64,000 bases of DNA from positions 1 to 64,000 of the forward strand of contig QVRM01001094.1 of the NCBI GenBank assembly GCA_003439945.1. Direction: 5' to 3'. The DNA is from Dermanyssus gallinae (lineage: Eukaryota; Arthropoda; Arachnida; Mesostigmata; Dermanyssidae). A model generated the notes under the pieces. It saw nothing but the letters and a program-made list of their open reading frames with translations, did not search any database and was not told where the DNA came from. The translations under genes and the position numbers were made by a program. Numbering within the stretch: the stretch's first letter is position 1; every line of letters starts with the position of its first letter. Below, piece by piece: positions 1-11,912 of the stretch.

Positions 1-884
1 ATAGTGAGGAGCGCCTTGTGTGGCCGTGCTTAGACTTCGTGTAGGACGTACGGCGTTCGTCGTCGTCGTCGTGGTGGGGTGCGCGGTGTTCGCGGTTCCG
101 GCTGCGCTGCACCGTTTGCTTTCGTTTGGTTTGGTTAACACTTTGGCACGCCTGGTTAACTGCCTGTGTGCCAGTGTGTTTGTCTGCCGGCCTGCCTCGT
201 TGCTTGGTTGTTTGGTGGTTGCTTGATCGCTGCTCTCGGCCGTCTGTTCCGACGATCCGACGGTTCAGCCTTCTGGACATCGATCGATTGATCTACTTAC
301 CCAGCCAACTATCTACCTGATTGCCTGGTCGGGACGGGACGGGGGGGGGGGATTGCTTTTGTCCAATGGAAGTGGACAGCAGATAAATAGGTAAGTAGAT
401 GAAAATAGATAGACATATTGATCGATTGGCAAGTACATGGTTCGATCTATAGGCCGTCATCTCATGGTTCGATCCATAGGTGGTCATGTCATGCGTGGCG
501 GCGTCAATGAGTTAGCGACATCATCAAACAACGAGAGCATACTGAACGTTATAGGCCGTACGTACATCGATCGGCTCGATTGACATTGGAGCCCAGCCAG
601 TTAGCCAGCCATAGGCCAGACGTCGACAAGCTACGTTGACTACTGGAGTAGTTAACTGCTGCTGGACATAGTGCTCGCTTCTCTGCTCGTTTGTCGTCGT
701 CGTCGTCATCGTCGTGGCTTTTGTTCGTTGCATTTGGTTAACTAACTGGCTGGTTAAGACTACTGCGTCGCGTCAAGTCGAATCGAGACTGCTGCTGCTG
801 TTGCTGTTGCTTCTGTGCACCGATCGGTCTTCAGAAGGTGGCGCTTGTGTGCGGACTGTGCGGACCGGCGCCACGGTACCCCGC
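1..884. other. Unassigned non-coding sequence
   Basis: No exon, RNA gene or recognisable transposon was seen. The stretch has short GTC/GTT runs (about 58-75 and 692-715), a G run near 340-350, a TAGATA-like imperfect tract at 385-420 and a short GCT/GTT run at 790-812. Open frames are short and composition-driven. Confidence 0.5.
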
Positions 885-940
885 ATCGGTGGGGGGGGGG
901 AGGACTCTATCTATCGGTGGGGGACTCGGGAGGGTGGGGG
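885..940 (+). other. G-quadruplex-forming motif
   Basis: A run of about ten G at 891-900 is followed by four G tracts at 919-923, 928-930, 932-934 and 936-940, separated by loops of 4, 1 and 1 nt. This meets the canonical G3+N1-7 rule on the plus strand. Whether it folds or matters in vivo is inference. No adjacent gene was recognised. Confidence 0.6.
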
Positions 941-1139
941 ATCCGCTGGCCTGTCTATTCGGGCTGGCGGGGCACTCCCGCAAGAGGTCCGCGCGTAACT
1001 ACGCAAGCTGCGGGAGTGTAGGTATCTCTCTTTTAGTTGCTATCGGTGGGGCACTGAACGCTGCTCCCCCACACCACCACGGCTACAGATTCAGTTGCCA
1101 CTGCTGCTTCTGCTGCTGCTCAGCGCGCAAGCAGCCAAG

Positions 1140-1837
1140 CGTTGGACAGCCACGACAACGACGATGAGTACTACAACAACAACAACAATAACGACGACAA
1201 CAACAACAACAATAACGACAACAACAACAACAACAACAACTACTACTACTACTACCCAAACAACCCAAGAAGCCGTTTTCTCCAAGATCGAGCCCTGCTT
1301 CCTGCCCAGCTGTCGGCGATTGCAGCAGCAGCGGCGACGGCCGTAGCCGCGGCGTCATCCAGGACAACATGTCGACGACGCGTTGATTGACCGACGGGGG
1401 GGTTGAACGTGGTGGCCCTGCTACGACACGCCGTGACGTCAAGGACAACAACAACAACCACAACAATCACAACAACAACGAATGCGACGACGACAAAGAC
1501 AAAGAAGGAAGCCCAAGAAAAGACCGTTTTCTTGAAACAGGATGCAGCTAAAGTGTTTCAAGGGGCGAGAAAGTGGGAACGGGGGGTATCGTGGTCGTGG
1601 GCGTCGATTGTAAGAGTAGTCGATGCCTCTGTACTCGTTTGCGGCATCACCGTCATTGTTGCTGCTACTGTTGTTGTGTTTGTCGTCGTGGTCCCCATTG
1701 ACTTCATCGGCTTTAATCGATCAATTCCGGCTGCTCTTTGCCAACAACAACAACAGCTACAACAACAGCTACAACAGCTACAACAACAACACAACAACAC
1801 CAACAACGATAACAACAACACCATCAACAACAACAGC

Positions 1838-1878
<41 letters not shown>

Positions 1879-1890
1879 ATCATCAGCAGC
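1140..1890. repeat. (CAA/ACA)n triplet microsatellite cluster
   Basis: Three interrupted CAA-rich tracts lie at about 1165-1255, 1441-1500 and 1741-1880, with ACT and GCA variants inside. Long open frames here are homopolymers (poly-T, poly-N, poly-Q, poly-V) on both strands and have no unique domain, so they are repeat artefacts rather than genes. Confidence 0.85.
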
Positions 1891-2224
1891 AGCGGGGCGG
1901 CGGCGATGGCTGGAAGGGCAACTGCACTAACAGCGGAGACAGCCTGCTCTAGCAGCCAGTGTCACGGCACCGCATCGATGGCGAACCGAAATTAACAGCT
2001 CGCTCGGCTTTTCCCCACAGGGAAAAGGAAACGTCCGCATCAACAACGGCGTACAACGAGCAGCGGCATTATTGAATGGAATGTCTGTGCAGTCGCCGCG
2101 GTTCGAAGCAGCACACCATAAGTGCTCTTGCGGTTGACTGGCTTTTGCGTCGCCCGCGGGTTTCGAGGCGCCCCCCTAACCAGGAAGACCACCGCATCGA
2201 AGACGATCAGAAGAATGTCGCGAG

Positions 2225-2330
2225 TTCTTATTGTTGTTGTTTTCGCGGTTGTTTTTCGCGTTGTTGCGGCTGCTGCTGCTGCTGCTGTTGTTGCTGTTGT
2301 TGTTATTGTTGGTAGTGGTGGTGCTTTTAC
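2225..2330. repeat. (GTT/GCT)n microsatellite
   Basis: An interrupted run of GTT, GCT and GTC triplets of about 100 bp. Frames crossing it are poly-Val, poly-Ala or poly-Cys only. Confidence 0.85.
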
Positions 2331-2817
2331 TTTTCGCTTTATATTCCTTATCGCCTGTCCCCACCCCAAAAATCTCGACCGACTGACCCCGTCACCCAGG
2401 TGTGGTGTTGCGGGCAATGCGTGACAGCTAAGATTGTCGTGCAGAGAACTACCATACTAACAACCGCAACGTTGACAGACTTGAAACTTTCTTTTTGTCC
2501 TAAAAATACTCTACCGGCACCTTGCGTTGTGATACGCAGATATAATCATAGAGTGGCGGACTTCAGAAAAAAAACCTAGCCGGGACACATATAAGTATGT
2601 ATCCAGTAAGCAAACATTGCAAGATCAAAGTACTACAAAGCCAACGTAACAGCGAGAAGGTGGTCAATTTTAAGGACATTTAGACCTTGTTTAGTGGAGG
2701 CAGGTACCTAAACGGTGCTATACCAGAATGGTTTCTAGGCTCAAGCGTGTCCCAAATGTGTAACTGTCTAAAAGACACCATACAGACGCTACGTTCACTT
2801 TGACGTACGTTGCGCTC

Positions 2818-2819
<2 letters not shown>
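2331..2819. other. Unassigned non-coding sequence
   Basis: Unique-looking sequence between two microsatellites. No splice-flanked open frame, tRNA-like box or transposon match was seen. Confidence 0.5.

Positions 2820-2881
<62 letters not shown>
2820..2881. repeat. (TA)n microsatellite
   Basis: About 31 uninterrupted TA units. Flanks are unrelated on the two sides and show no inverted repeat. Confidence 0.95.
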
Positions 2882-2883
<2 letters not shown>

Positions 2884-3593
2884 AAAATAAGCCATTCACA
2901 AACAGTGCCGCAGTATATACGAGAACAAAATTGCTCATGCAGAGATAACCGGGCATTTTTTTAAACGTATGTGCAGAGCATGGAATTATTTTGTGTTGAT
3001 TTTACCTAAATAAAGTTGGTGTCTAAAAGCTAAGTAGGATAATGCCAAAAACATCTTTTTGGAAATGCCCACTTAGATTTTTGCCAAGCTGACTTATAAT
3101 ATATAGGTATAATGAAGATAATTGTCCGCACATAGAGTAATTAAAATCGCAGTACTATTTGACTCTACTAGATAAGACTAACGGCTAAAACGGTTAAATT
3201 TTCATTGCTCGGATTGCGTCATTTCAATTAAATAAAAAAAAATATATATATATATATATACAAACGTGTGTGTTCGTTCATGTCGGTCATATGTTATCTG
3301 CATAGACAAACATGGAGCGGCGTGTTAGCTCTTATTGTAGGCGATGATAAAATCGGGTCAGTGGTTTACAGCGGGTCAATGTTCGATGGTTCGATCGATT
3401 CTCCACCGGTCGACATCAAAATGTCAGCCAAATTCTCGCTCTGGCCGAAAAGTGCCAGTCGCTACGGCTGCAGCCGCTGTTTTTGCTGCTCTGCTTGAGC
3501 CACAATGCTTGTTCAGTTTCGGCGTAGGCCGTATTCTTGCCCTAATCCATTTGTCCATCTCTGCAAATATGAATAAAATATTGTATATGCTAT

Positions 3594-3596
<3 letters not shown>
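2882..3596. other. AT-rich non-coding sequence
   Basis: Contains a short (TA)n at 3241-3261 and otherwise unique AT-rich sequence. The open frames starting at 3268 and 3344 run into the next microsatellite and show no domain. Confidence 0.5.

Positions 3597-3683
<87 letters not shown>
3597..3683. repeat. (TA)n microsatellite
   Basis: About 40 TA units, one GT variant near 3672, then a decaying AT-rich edge. Confidence 0.95.
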
Positions 3684-4731
3684 GTATAATTAGTCATTTA
3701 TTTTTCGTATCTTACATTATGTAGGTGGAAGACATATCGCGGAGGATTAGCTAAGTCAATGTGGCTAGCAGGCGTGTATTGTGACTATCACGTGTCCGTT
3801 TCGGATAGGCCAGGCTGAATCCATTTTAGAAGCGTGCTTCGAACGGAGGCCGCGTATCCACGTTGTATATATATATATATATGATATACGAGCGATAGTT
3901 CTCCCTGTAATGTACCCTCAATAAACAACCCAGTTGTTAAAAATGCGTTGATTTGGAAATAATCTCAATGATGAACAATTGAATTTAAATGAATTTGACG
4001 TCTAGAGGGGATCTTGGGGATAAAGCAAGACAAAATGTATATATATATATATACCCCCGCCACTGTTGCGGTTTCACCTTCGGTCAAGACGTTCTTCTCC
4101 ATTTGTCACATACCCGCGCTTTTTTGATTAATTTCATTTGGCTGTCATCAACTGTTTGTCTTCACTGCGTGATTGACGACAGCGACGACAACAAATCGAC
4201 ACAGATCAAACGAAGCAGCTGCGGTTGGGGCCCCGATGGGCCAGCTGTAACGTGACGACATCAGACAGGGAGATGACCGAAGATTTCGGCAGACCGCCAA
4301 CGAGAAAGACGGCTTCGGAGGCAGCGGGAACAGCAACAGAACAGTCTGGCAGAATAGCCTCTGCTAAGCTCAGAAGTGGCTCAGAAGTGACAGTGGGTTG
4401 CAGGCTCCGGTGCTAACAGGCTGAGGGCCGCCTATGAGGTGGGTCTCACAGGCCCCTTCGTTTCGAGGCTCCCTGTTCCGGTGGCCTGTGTAGTTGACGT
4501 CAAAAGGAGAACATCAATTCATCCACCAATTGGCCTGTCCGTTCACCTGTACGTCGTTCCGCTCGTTAATCAGTCTACTTAATCAGTCAATCCACTCATT
4601 ACCAGCGAACATCGGTGCCAAAGGCACGTTCGTAGCTGTCGGCACGGTAAAATCAACCGATGGAGTCGGAAGAGTACCAGTGCTACCACAGGTACTCGAC
4701 GACTTTCGGGCTAAGTGCCACTGACTGGGAG

Positions 4732-4780
<49 letters not shown>

Positions 4781-5102
4781 ACGTACGTATACTTGTTACT
4801 ATTCACGTATATACGATCTACTAAAGTCATCAGCTGATGACGGCAGTGCCGACGACTAAAGCACAACAGCACACGTGAAGTCCAGCACTTCACGCCCGAT
4901 GCCGTGTGCAGCATAGCTTGTCAGCGCATCGAAATGGGATAACCGACTCAATCAAGCATTTCGCCCGCTCTATATGGCACACCGTCTGCGTGTACGGTGG
5001 TTGAATCCTCTCGGTTTTATTTAGTGAGAGGGCATGCCTGTTTTGTCTAAAGGGGGTGCAGTTAACTATGCATATAAATATATGCCTTATAAGAATCGTA
5101 AA
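3684..5102. other. Non-coding sequence with short (TA)n tracts
   Basis: Short (TA)n tracts at 3865-3883 and 4035-4055 and a longer one at 4734-4778. The frames at 4148-4720 are moderately GC-rich, but I recognise no protein and see no paired splice sites. Confidence 0.5.
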
Positions 5103-5223
5103 TATATATATATATATATTCATATATATATATACGTGTCTTGCATTAGAACAGCGTGCAGACGGCGCGTTGAAAATACATTTATAAAAAAATCATTCTG
5201 TGGTCATATATATATATAGATAT

Positions 5224-5265
<42 letters not shown>

Positions 5266-5289
5266 ATATATATATATATATGTATATAA

Positions 5290-5330
<41 letters not shown>

Positions 5331-5331
5331 T
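5103..5331. repeat. Compound (TA)n tract
   Basis: Several (TA)n blocks (about 5103-5134, 5207-5260 and 5267-5330) are separated by short unique or TG/AA-interrupted sequence. They look like decayed pieces of long (TA)n arrays. Confidence 0.9.
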
Positions 5332-6494
5332 ATATATACTTGTTCTTTGTTTCTATTTGCATAGCATTGTCTGAACGTGTGCGCCTTATATTAGGAAGAA
5401 GCCCGCGGTGGCAGCTGGAGGTACAGTGTTTATCACTGTCTCACTGACTTCCTCTCGGGAAGCCAAGGGACAAACGTCGCATGTCCAAAAAAGCCCCGCT
5501 TTTACTATGCTAAGGCGCGAACGAAACGAAACCACCACAGACATCCGCAACGACTCTGACTGGGCTGGGGTTGCCTAGCACCTCGAAAGCAAAGAGAACG
5601 CCGCAGCCATCGTTTTGGATATGTCAGTTCTTTGGCGTTTTGGCCGTTCTACAACGGACAATGCCGCGTAATTTGGTAAGCGTAAGCACTGCGATAGACG
5701 ACGTACGATGGCGCCAAGTGGTCAGCAGAGTGCAATACCACGTATGACTTAAGGCTTTGAAAATTCTTCTTTTTTTCATTCAAATACATTTCCCTATATG
5801 CATGGGAAGCAGGAAGGGCTCTAAGGATAGGAAAAGGACCGGACACCGGACGCGTTGACAACTGACCAACGAAACGTCGCTGCGATTACAGACTGCTCTT
5901 ATCACGAACTGCAGTGTGCATCTACCTCGGCCGTACGGTGTATCGTTCCGTTCTTCCCAAGCGCCAGAGTTGTTCTGCAGCTGGCTATACGTTGACAGCG
6001 TCTAGGGCCCAGGGCAACCCACTGCTGTGCTATGCTCAACCGCGATACGCAGCCAGTCGCGCCAGGAAGACGCTCGAGGCGAGGCTATTTAAATGTTGGC
6101 TCCTCTTCTTTGCCACGCAGAACGGTCAGTCGTCGTCTTCGCCGGATGTCTGCCATGCGTACGCCATCTCGTTGTATCGATGTTTGTCTTTCGATTTAAA
6201 CACTATTATTCATCTTACTGGAACACTCTCTCGCTTCGCACGCTTTTGATTTCAACCCATCGCTTTTTTCCGCTTCTGCCCTGCCCACCCGATTCCGATC
6301 GTGCTCGATTTTCTCTCGTCTGTTCCACAAAGCCAGCCAGCAGCGTAATTATCATTGTAGTTGTTGCTGTTCTGATTATGGATCGACCTTTCTTCGCGGC
6401 GCGCACGGCCATTTGCGATCAGATACGTCGCATCCATAATACATCCACAACCGGACCACTTTTTTTCGGCCTGTGGGACTACTAGCAGGGAGTG
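5332..6494. other. Unassigned non-coding sequence
   Basis: Moderately GC-rich sequence. Plus-strand frames of 111 and 130 codons lie between 5914 and 6485 but overlap each other, lack recognisable domains and have no convincing splice context. No transposon or RNA gene was seen. Confidence 0.45.
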
Positions 6495-6825
6495 GACCCC
6501 GTTGTTGTTATTGTTGTTGTTGTTGTTGCTGTCAATGCTGTTGCTGTCGTTGTTGTTGTCAATGTTGTTGCTGTCGTTGTTATTGTTTTTGTTGTCGTTT
6601 TTGTCGTCGACTTCATCGTGAGCGGCGTCCCTCAAGCTCGCTGCTTTCTCGTTGTGTGCGTGACCACTTCAGCGGACCTCGTCGTCGTCGTGTTTGGATG
6701 GTTGTTTACATCGTCGTTGTTGGTGTTGTTGTTGTTTTTGTTGTTTCTATCGTTGTTTTTGTTGTTTCTGTCGTTGTTGTTGCAGCTGTCGTTGTTGTTG
6801 TTATTGTTGGTGTCGTCGGTACGAT
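6495..6825. repeat. (GTT/GTC)n triplet cluster
   Basis: Two interrupted blocks of GTT, GCT and GTC at about 6503-6610 and 6680-6815. A (CT)n run follows at 6863-6882. Translations are poly-Val, poly-Leu or poly-Cys. Confidence 0.85.
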
Positions 6826-7342
6826 AGTGTGTCCACAGACCCGCAGCACGTTATAACATTCTCTCTATCTCTCTCTCTCTCTGTGTCTCCCCGGTGATGA
6901 GACCGAGCGGATCGATCATTCATCTATGATGTACCGGTCATTTCTTCCTTTACCTCTCCACACCGTGTGTTTGTTTGGCTATCAATCAGTCTGTGAATGG
7001 TGGGTCGCTCGATTTGTTGACAGTTCTCTTTCCGTCCAAAGGGCCGACGCGCAACGATTAGCCCCAATGATGACGACATACCGACGGGATCGATACACGA
7101 ACTGAACAAACTACGCTTGAGCATATCAATATACTTCGCGCAGTTTGAGGCAGCAATCGTTGACATAGCGGCAAAATTCACAGTCCTACCCAAAACATAC
7201 AACAGAGGCCCCTAGACGCGCTAACAGTATCGTACTACTAGTATAGTAATAATTTTGATTATTATTGCTGTAGCGGAAGTAACCAGCTATACAACAAACA
7301 TCAAGATATAGATTAGTATATAAGGCCAGTGATTTTAACGGC

Positions 7343-7402
7343 AACAACAGCAAGAACAATAACAACAACAATAACAGAAACAACAACAACGACAACACGA
7401 AC
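7343..7402. repeat. (AAC)n microsatellite
   Basis: Interrupted AAC/AAT triplets immediately upstream of SINE family 2 copy a. Confidence 0.8.
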
Positions 7403-7414
7403 ATTAAGTGTATC

Positions 7415-7565
7415 ACCGAGCAAAGTGGCTTAATGGCAACGCCACTGCTTTGCATGCGGGAGCTCTTGCGTTCAAGTCCTAAACCGGCAACTCCAAAATT
7501 GGTTTTTGTGGTTTCCAATTTAGACAAGATGAACGCCGCAGTGGACTATAATTGTCGACCATTAT
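7415..7565 (+). mobile_element. tRNA-derived SINE, family 2, copy a
   Basis: A tRNA-like head has an A box at about 7425-7436 (TGGCTTAATGGC) and a B-box-like GTTCAAGTCC near 7469-7478. A unique body follows containing GTGGTTTCCAATTTAGACAA. The same head and body recur at 61474-61630, so this is a dispersed family rather than one tRNA pseudogene. Such elements are transcribed by RNA polymerase III and mobilised by a partner LINE (family knowledge). No target-site duplication could be read. Confidence 0.7.
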
Positions 7566-8105
7566 GAAACAAAAGCATGGTGAGCGCACATGTCTCAAGA
7601 AGAGAGCGTAGATGTCTCAAGAAGAGGTGCCGATAACCGTCCACGCCATTATTATTATTGCAAAAATCAATAGCGGGACCAGCGGCGATCAATTCCAATT
7701 TGATGCCAACATCGCCAATCTGATTTCGAAGCTACAAGGCGTTGCGGCAAAATGGCAAAGCTCTGGCGATCTACAATTTAAGTTTGCCCCGTCTCCGCCT
7801 TTACGTGGCGATACTTGCTCTTACTGCGTCTGTCGCCATAAACAGAAACACGTCACTATACATATAGTGGCAAATGGAACGGCCACTTTAAAAAAACCCT
7901 TTCTATAATTTTCGAATTGATTTAAGTGTTGTCACATTTTTGACTTTCGTCTAGATCGCTCATAGCGGCTGCAGTGGCGTCCGCAGTATGTGATACATAT
8001 AGCCCAAAGACAGACAGAGGGCAAGCATTTCGGCTTGTATTGATTTGCTTGGTCTTGTGGGCACGGATGAGCACAGAACGCTCGCTCGTGCAGTTGCTAC
8101 TATCT
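7566..8105. other. Unassigned sequence with one unrecognised 98-codon frame
   Basis: A plus-strand frame at 7612-7908 is not simple repeat in composition but matches no family I know, and no splice sites define it. It is more likely chance than gene. The rest is unique non-coding sequence. Confidence 0.35.
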
Positions 8106-8240
8106 AACTTTTCGGACTGGACCCTCAGCCAACTATTTAACGTTGACGGATTTGCTTTCTTATAAATATCAGTGTGTGCATCGGTGGGGCTCGAACCCGC
8201 GTGTCTCCTCCGGTTGCGTCTGCCAGTACCACAACTAAAG
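8106..8240 (-). mobile_element. tRNA-derived SINE, family 1, copy d
   Basis: Read on the minus strand, it shows ACCGGAGGAGACAC, then the B box GGGTTCGAGCCCC, then the tail block ACGTTAAATAGTTGGCTGAG and GTCCGAAAAGTT. These blocks occur in the same order in copies a, b and c. The 5' head is degraded and the region between B box and tail is shortened. Confidence 0.7.
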
Positions 8241-8622
8241 GGGTAATTTTTCAGTGCCCCATAACTGCCGTCCCCTTCATTTCATAGCTGCATCTAGACA
8301 TTTCGATCTTGATGGTCCTTTAAACCCGAGGGTCCCTCTCTGACTTCGCCTTTTCCCCCCCCCTCTCTATTCAAATATATATCTATCTTTATCATTCAAT
8401 TCTCTGTTCCCTTCCTCCAATGACGACATGGAGCACTTAATGTCATGCCAGTAAGTAGCTTTTGTTCTGGTCACGCGTATCGTGGATAAGTCGTCACGAG
8501 ATAAATACTGGGGCAAAACATCGATGGAACAGGGATGGGGTTTTTCTTAAAGTTTGCAGGTATAAAAAGAAACAAAAAAATTCAAAAAGCATGAACATAC
8601 ACGCAGACACGTGGCGGTTTAT
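8241..8622. other. Unassigned non-coding sequence
   Basis: Unique sequence between SINE copies with a C/T-rich stretch near 8350-8370. No gene or element was recognised. Confidence 0.5.
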
Positions 8623-8802
8623 GAGCCCGGTGGCATAGTGTAATCGCGTGAGCCTTGGCGACCGGAGAAGACACATAGAGAAGGCACGGGTTCGATCCCC
8701 GCCGTTGCACATTTGTATTCATATTTGGGATCCGTTCTACACAACAATGCAGAAGCAATTTCGTGGTCGTTAAATGTTGGCTGAGAGTCATCCCGAACAA
8801 CG
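8623..8802 (+). mobile_element. tRNA-derived SINE, family 1, copy a
   Basis: Begins GAGCCCGGTGGC, the A-box region. It carries GACCGGAGAAGACACATAG, the B box GGGTTCGATCCCC near 8688-8700, a TTTGTATT block, and the tail GTTAAATGTTGGCTGAGAGT. Flanks GCGGTTTATGA (8614-8624) and GCGGTGAATGA (8806-8816) agree at 9 of 11 positions and may be an old target-site duplication. Confidence 0.8.
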
Positions 8803-8838
8803 AAAGCGGTGAATGAATCTGTAATTTGTCCCTGCGTC

Positions 8839-9016
8839 GAGCCCGGTGGCGTGGTGCGTTCGCGTGCGCCTCGCGACCGGAGAAGACACATAGGTGCCCA
8901 GGTTTAAGCCCCACTGTTGCTCATTTGTATTTATAGGGTCCGTCTTACGAGGCAATGCGAAAACAGTCCCGTGGACGTTAAATATTGGCTGAGGGTCAGT
9001 CCGAAAAAGTTTTTTG
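8839..9016 (+). mobile_element. tRNA-derived SINE, family 1, copy b
   Basis: Same order of blocks as copies a and c: GAGCCCGGTGGCGTGGTG head, GCGACCGGAGAAGACACATA, a decayed B box CAGGTTTAAGCCCC, ATTTGTATTTATAGGGTCCG, GGACGTTAAATATTGGCTGA and a short T run. Copies a and b lie in the same orientation 36 bp apart. I saw no clear target-site duplication. Confidence 0.8.
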
Positions 9017-9422
9017 ATCTTGCCTTGTTGCTGCCTAGAAGAGACGTTCAGATGCGGCGGAAGCGGCGGTTGTTTGAGCTCAGTGCGCAAGCATTCACCA
9101 GGTTGTTGTTCGCCGTGCCATGGCGTGCACGGATCTGGATAAGGCGCTTCGTTCACCAGTCGCTGCAGATTGTTTCTACGCTTCTTACGTATGCATCGGA
9201 TTCTACCTATCCGGATTCAAACCTACTTACTATGGCAGTAATGTCATAGTCCCAGCATTGAACATAGTTAACAAGTAGCAACGACTGCAACCACAACAAC
9301 AACAACAATAGCAGCCACCCCAAAACAATAGCTAATATCATACGAATAACAGTATACGTAAGCAATGATTAGCCGTTGAATTGCTGAACAGCTTCTACTC
9401 TTTACGCAATAGAGTAGTTTAA

Positions 9423-9424
<2 letters not shown>
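9017..9424. other. Unassigned non-coding sequence
   Basis: Follows the SINE cluster. A short AAC run lies near 9293-9310. No gene or element was recognised. Confidence 0.5.

Positions 9425-9505
<81 letters not shown>
9425..9505. repeat. (TA)n microsatellite
   Basis: About 40 uninterrupted TA units. Confidence 0.95.
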
Positions 9506-9508
<3 letters not shown>

Positions 9509-10052
9509 GCATATATTCGTTCTTGCCCCCGCCTCTGGCTTCGTCGTCCACGGGAGGTCTTGCACGTGCTCGGCCGAAGACGACACGACAGCCTCTTACG
9601 TGATCCAGCCCAGCGGACCAGACCCTTTGATTGTCCTAACGGTCGAGCAAGCCGGTTCTCGACCAATCAACCATCAAGGCAACAAGGCAGCTCTAGTCTC
9701 AAGTCGAACGCCTTCAGCGTTACGACGTTCTATTGCAGCTTCGCTAGCAGGAAGCCAGTTCTGTCGTAGCCTATAATCATAACAGAGCCATAGTTGTGAT
9801 GACAATGACGACGGTGATGATGCTGATGTCAATCGTAGTAAGGAGCACATTGATCATGACGCTGCCGGCGACGATGATGATAATGATGATAAGGAGGAGC
9901 TAGTCACCATGATTATACAGCAGGTAAAACAAGTCGAATGAAGAATAAATAATAAATCAGTTAATGGATGGCTAGCGTTTGCGGCTGGCGGATGGCGTGC
10001 CAGAAACAAGTCTTCCTATTCTTCTCTTACGTCTTCTCCGGCCCCCATCGAG

Positions 10053-10055
<3 letters not shown>
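9506..10055. other. Unassigned non-coding sequence
   Basis: Contains GAT/GAC-rich triplets at about 9800-9895 and otherwise unique sequence. No supported gene. Confidence 0.5.

Positions 10056-10138
<83 letters not shown>
10056..10138. repeat. (TA)n microsatellite
   Basis: About 40 TA units with one TG interruption near 10126. Confidence 0.95.
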
Positions 10139-11389
10139 CTTGAGATAAACTGGTTTGCATGTTCCGCGGGCGGCTGTGTGCTTAATAGGCTAGCGTAGTA
10201 ACAGCGGCAACGGCAGCCCCAGGAGTACAAATCGCGATGCACTAACAAGGTGTGCTTATCCAATAGCCACAGACGGGAGCAGTAATAGAATAGGAGGAGA
10301 CAGAAGAAGAACAAGGAGAAGGAGACAACTACGCAGGCCACACCGCAGAGAATCAATAGCTTCCGCGCTCCAGTGCTTGCGGATGGACCTGTGAGACGCG
10401 CGGGTGGTTTTCGGTAAGAGAGACGAAGCACCAAAGCAGGAATCAAAATCGAATATCGTATATTGCCGCAGCAACAAGGCATCGGCGGCATCCGAACGCC
10501 ATAGCGCTACGCAGAAAGCCATTACGAAGCAAATACGAATCTCATCGTTCCACAGAGCGCGCGCGCGACTGTCACTGATTATTTTCCGTCCGTCTGAACG
10601 GTTCCGTTTATCAGCGTATCAGCTCATCATAATCGACGTCGTCCCTGATTGCCAAAATTACTTAGAATTATTTGGAGGATCACACGCGTATGTGTGTGTG
10701 TGATACACAGCGTGAGAAGGAGATAAAAAATATAGAAGACACAGCGTGCGAGAGAGATAAAAATATAGAAATTTATAGAGAGAGCAAGTTTACTTCCGAC
10801 AAAACAAACAACAGTAGTATACTGGTGCCAAGAAAACAACAGAGGACGGGGGAAAGCGTTGTCCTTGACGTGAGACGAATTCGAGACATTTTACGCGCGA
10901 GAATCGCGGCTGCTGTAGAGGTTCTTCGTTTAAAGGGTTCGGTCGCGGATACGACGCGTTCGATATGCGCCAGCATGAGATAGTGAGCTGCTGCTCGCGC
11001 TCAAAGCAAATTGTTGCTGTGGTGAAAGCAGATTCATTCCAAACGTTTGGTGGCACAACACGAAAATCGAAAGCGATTGTTGTTGGCGCTCGGCCATTAA
11101 CACAAATATTCCGAAGAGTCACGGCACCAGCGTACGAGCTGTCGCTGCGGTCGGTCGCGATGGATCGCCACAATCACGGACGGCGAAAATCGACCCGTAG
11201 ATCTATATATGCAGGAGATGTCCTCGTAACGTTTCGTCTGATCTAAATGGAATCTGATTGCATGGTGGTTCTATATTTAGATATCCAATCCGGTTGACGA
11301 TAATTTAGTACAAGCCTACCCATACAGTTGAATATCCTCTAACTGCGTAACAGCTACGCCGTAGAGACGTTTGACGGTCATGATTGTAT

Positions 11390-11394
<5 letters not shown>
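10139..11394. other. Unassigned non-coding sequence
   Basis: Unique sequence with a (TG)n/(CA)n patch at 10690-10703 and a tandem duplication of about 34 bp (10705-10738 and 10739-10771). Frames of 99-154 codons overlap on both strands and show no domain. Confidence 0.45.

Positions 11395-11470
<76 letters not shown>
11395..11470. repeat. (TA)n microsatellite
   Basis: About 37 TA units with unique flanks. Confidence 0.95.
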
Positions 11471-11473
<3 letters not shown>

Positions 11474-11837
11474 GAAAGCAACGTATCCCATAACATTAGG
11501 TGGGTATATACGTTGTTAACAGACGTTACTGACGGCTTAAAAAAATTCTCCTCTGAGCCAACTCCAGATAGCCGAGAAGTCGTTATTAGACTCACAATAC
11601 ATAATTCCTTTACAAGTGTTTTTTTTTCGGAAATAGTAGCGTTTCGTTCACGGGAATGAATAGGAGCTGCCATAACAACATTATGCTATTATGTTATGAA
11701 CAGCAGCAGCTGCTACTGCGGCAGCAGCATCCGCACGCAGGTAAAACGGCTCGGTCATACAAGTACTATGTCATACAAACGCTGTCGAGGAAGGCTGTCG
11801 GTAGACGAATTTCTAAACCAAATACTGCTGTCACCAG

Positions 11838-11912
11838 TGGTAGCAGTGTTGTTGTTGCTGTTGTTATTGCTAATGTTGTTGTTGTTATTGCTATTGTTGT
11901 TAATGTTGTTAC
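11838..11912. repeat. (GTT/ATT)n microsatellite
   Basis: Interrupted GTT, GCT and ATT triplets. Surrounding frames are repeat-driven. Confidence 0.85.

Noticed and set aside
1083..1470. Overlapping frames of 64-127 codons on both strands
   Set aside because: They are translations of interrupted CAA/GTT repeats (poly-Val, poly-Thr, poly-Asn) without unique sequence.
8169..8240. Possible tRNA gene on the minus strand because of a perfect B box
   Set aside because: The adjacent blocks match SINE family 1 including its tail, so it is a SINE copy.
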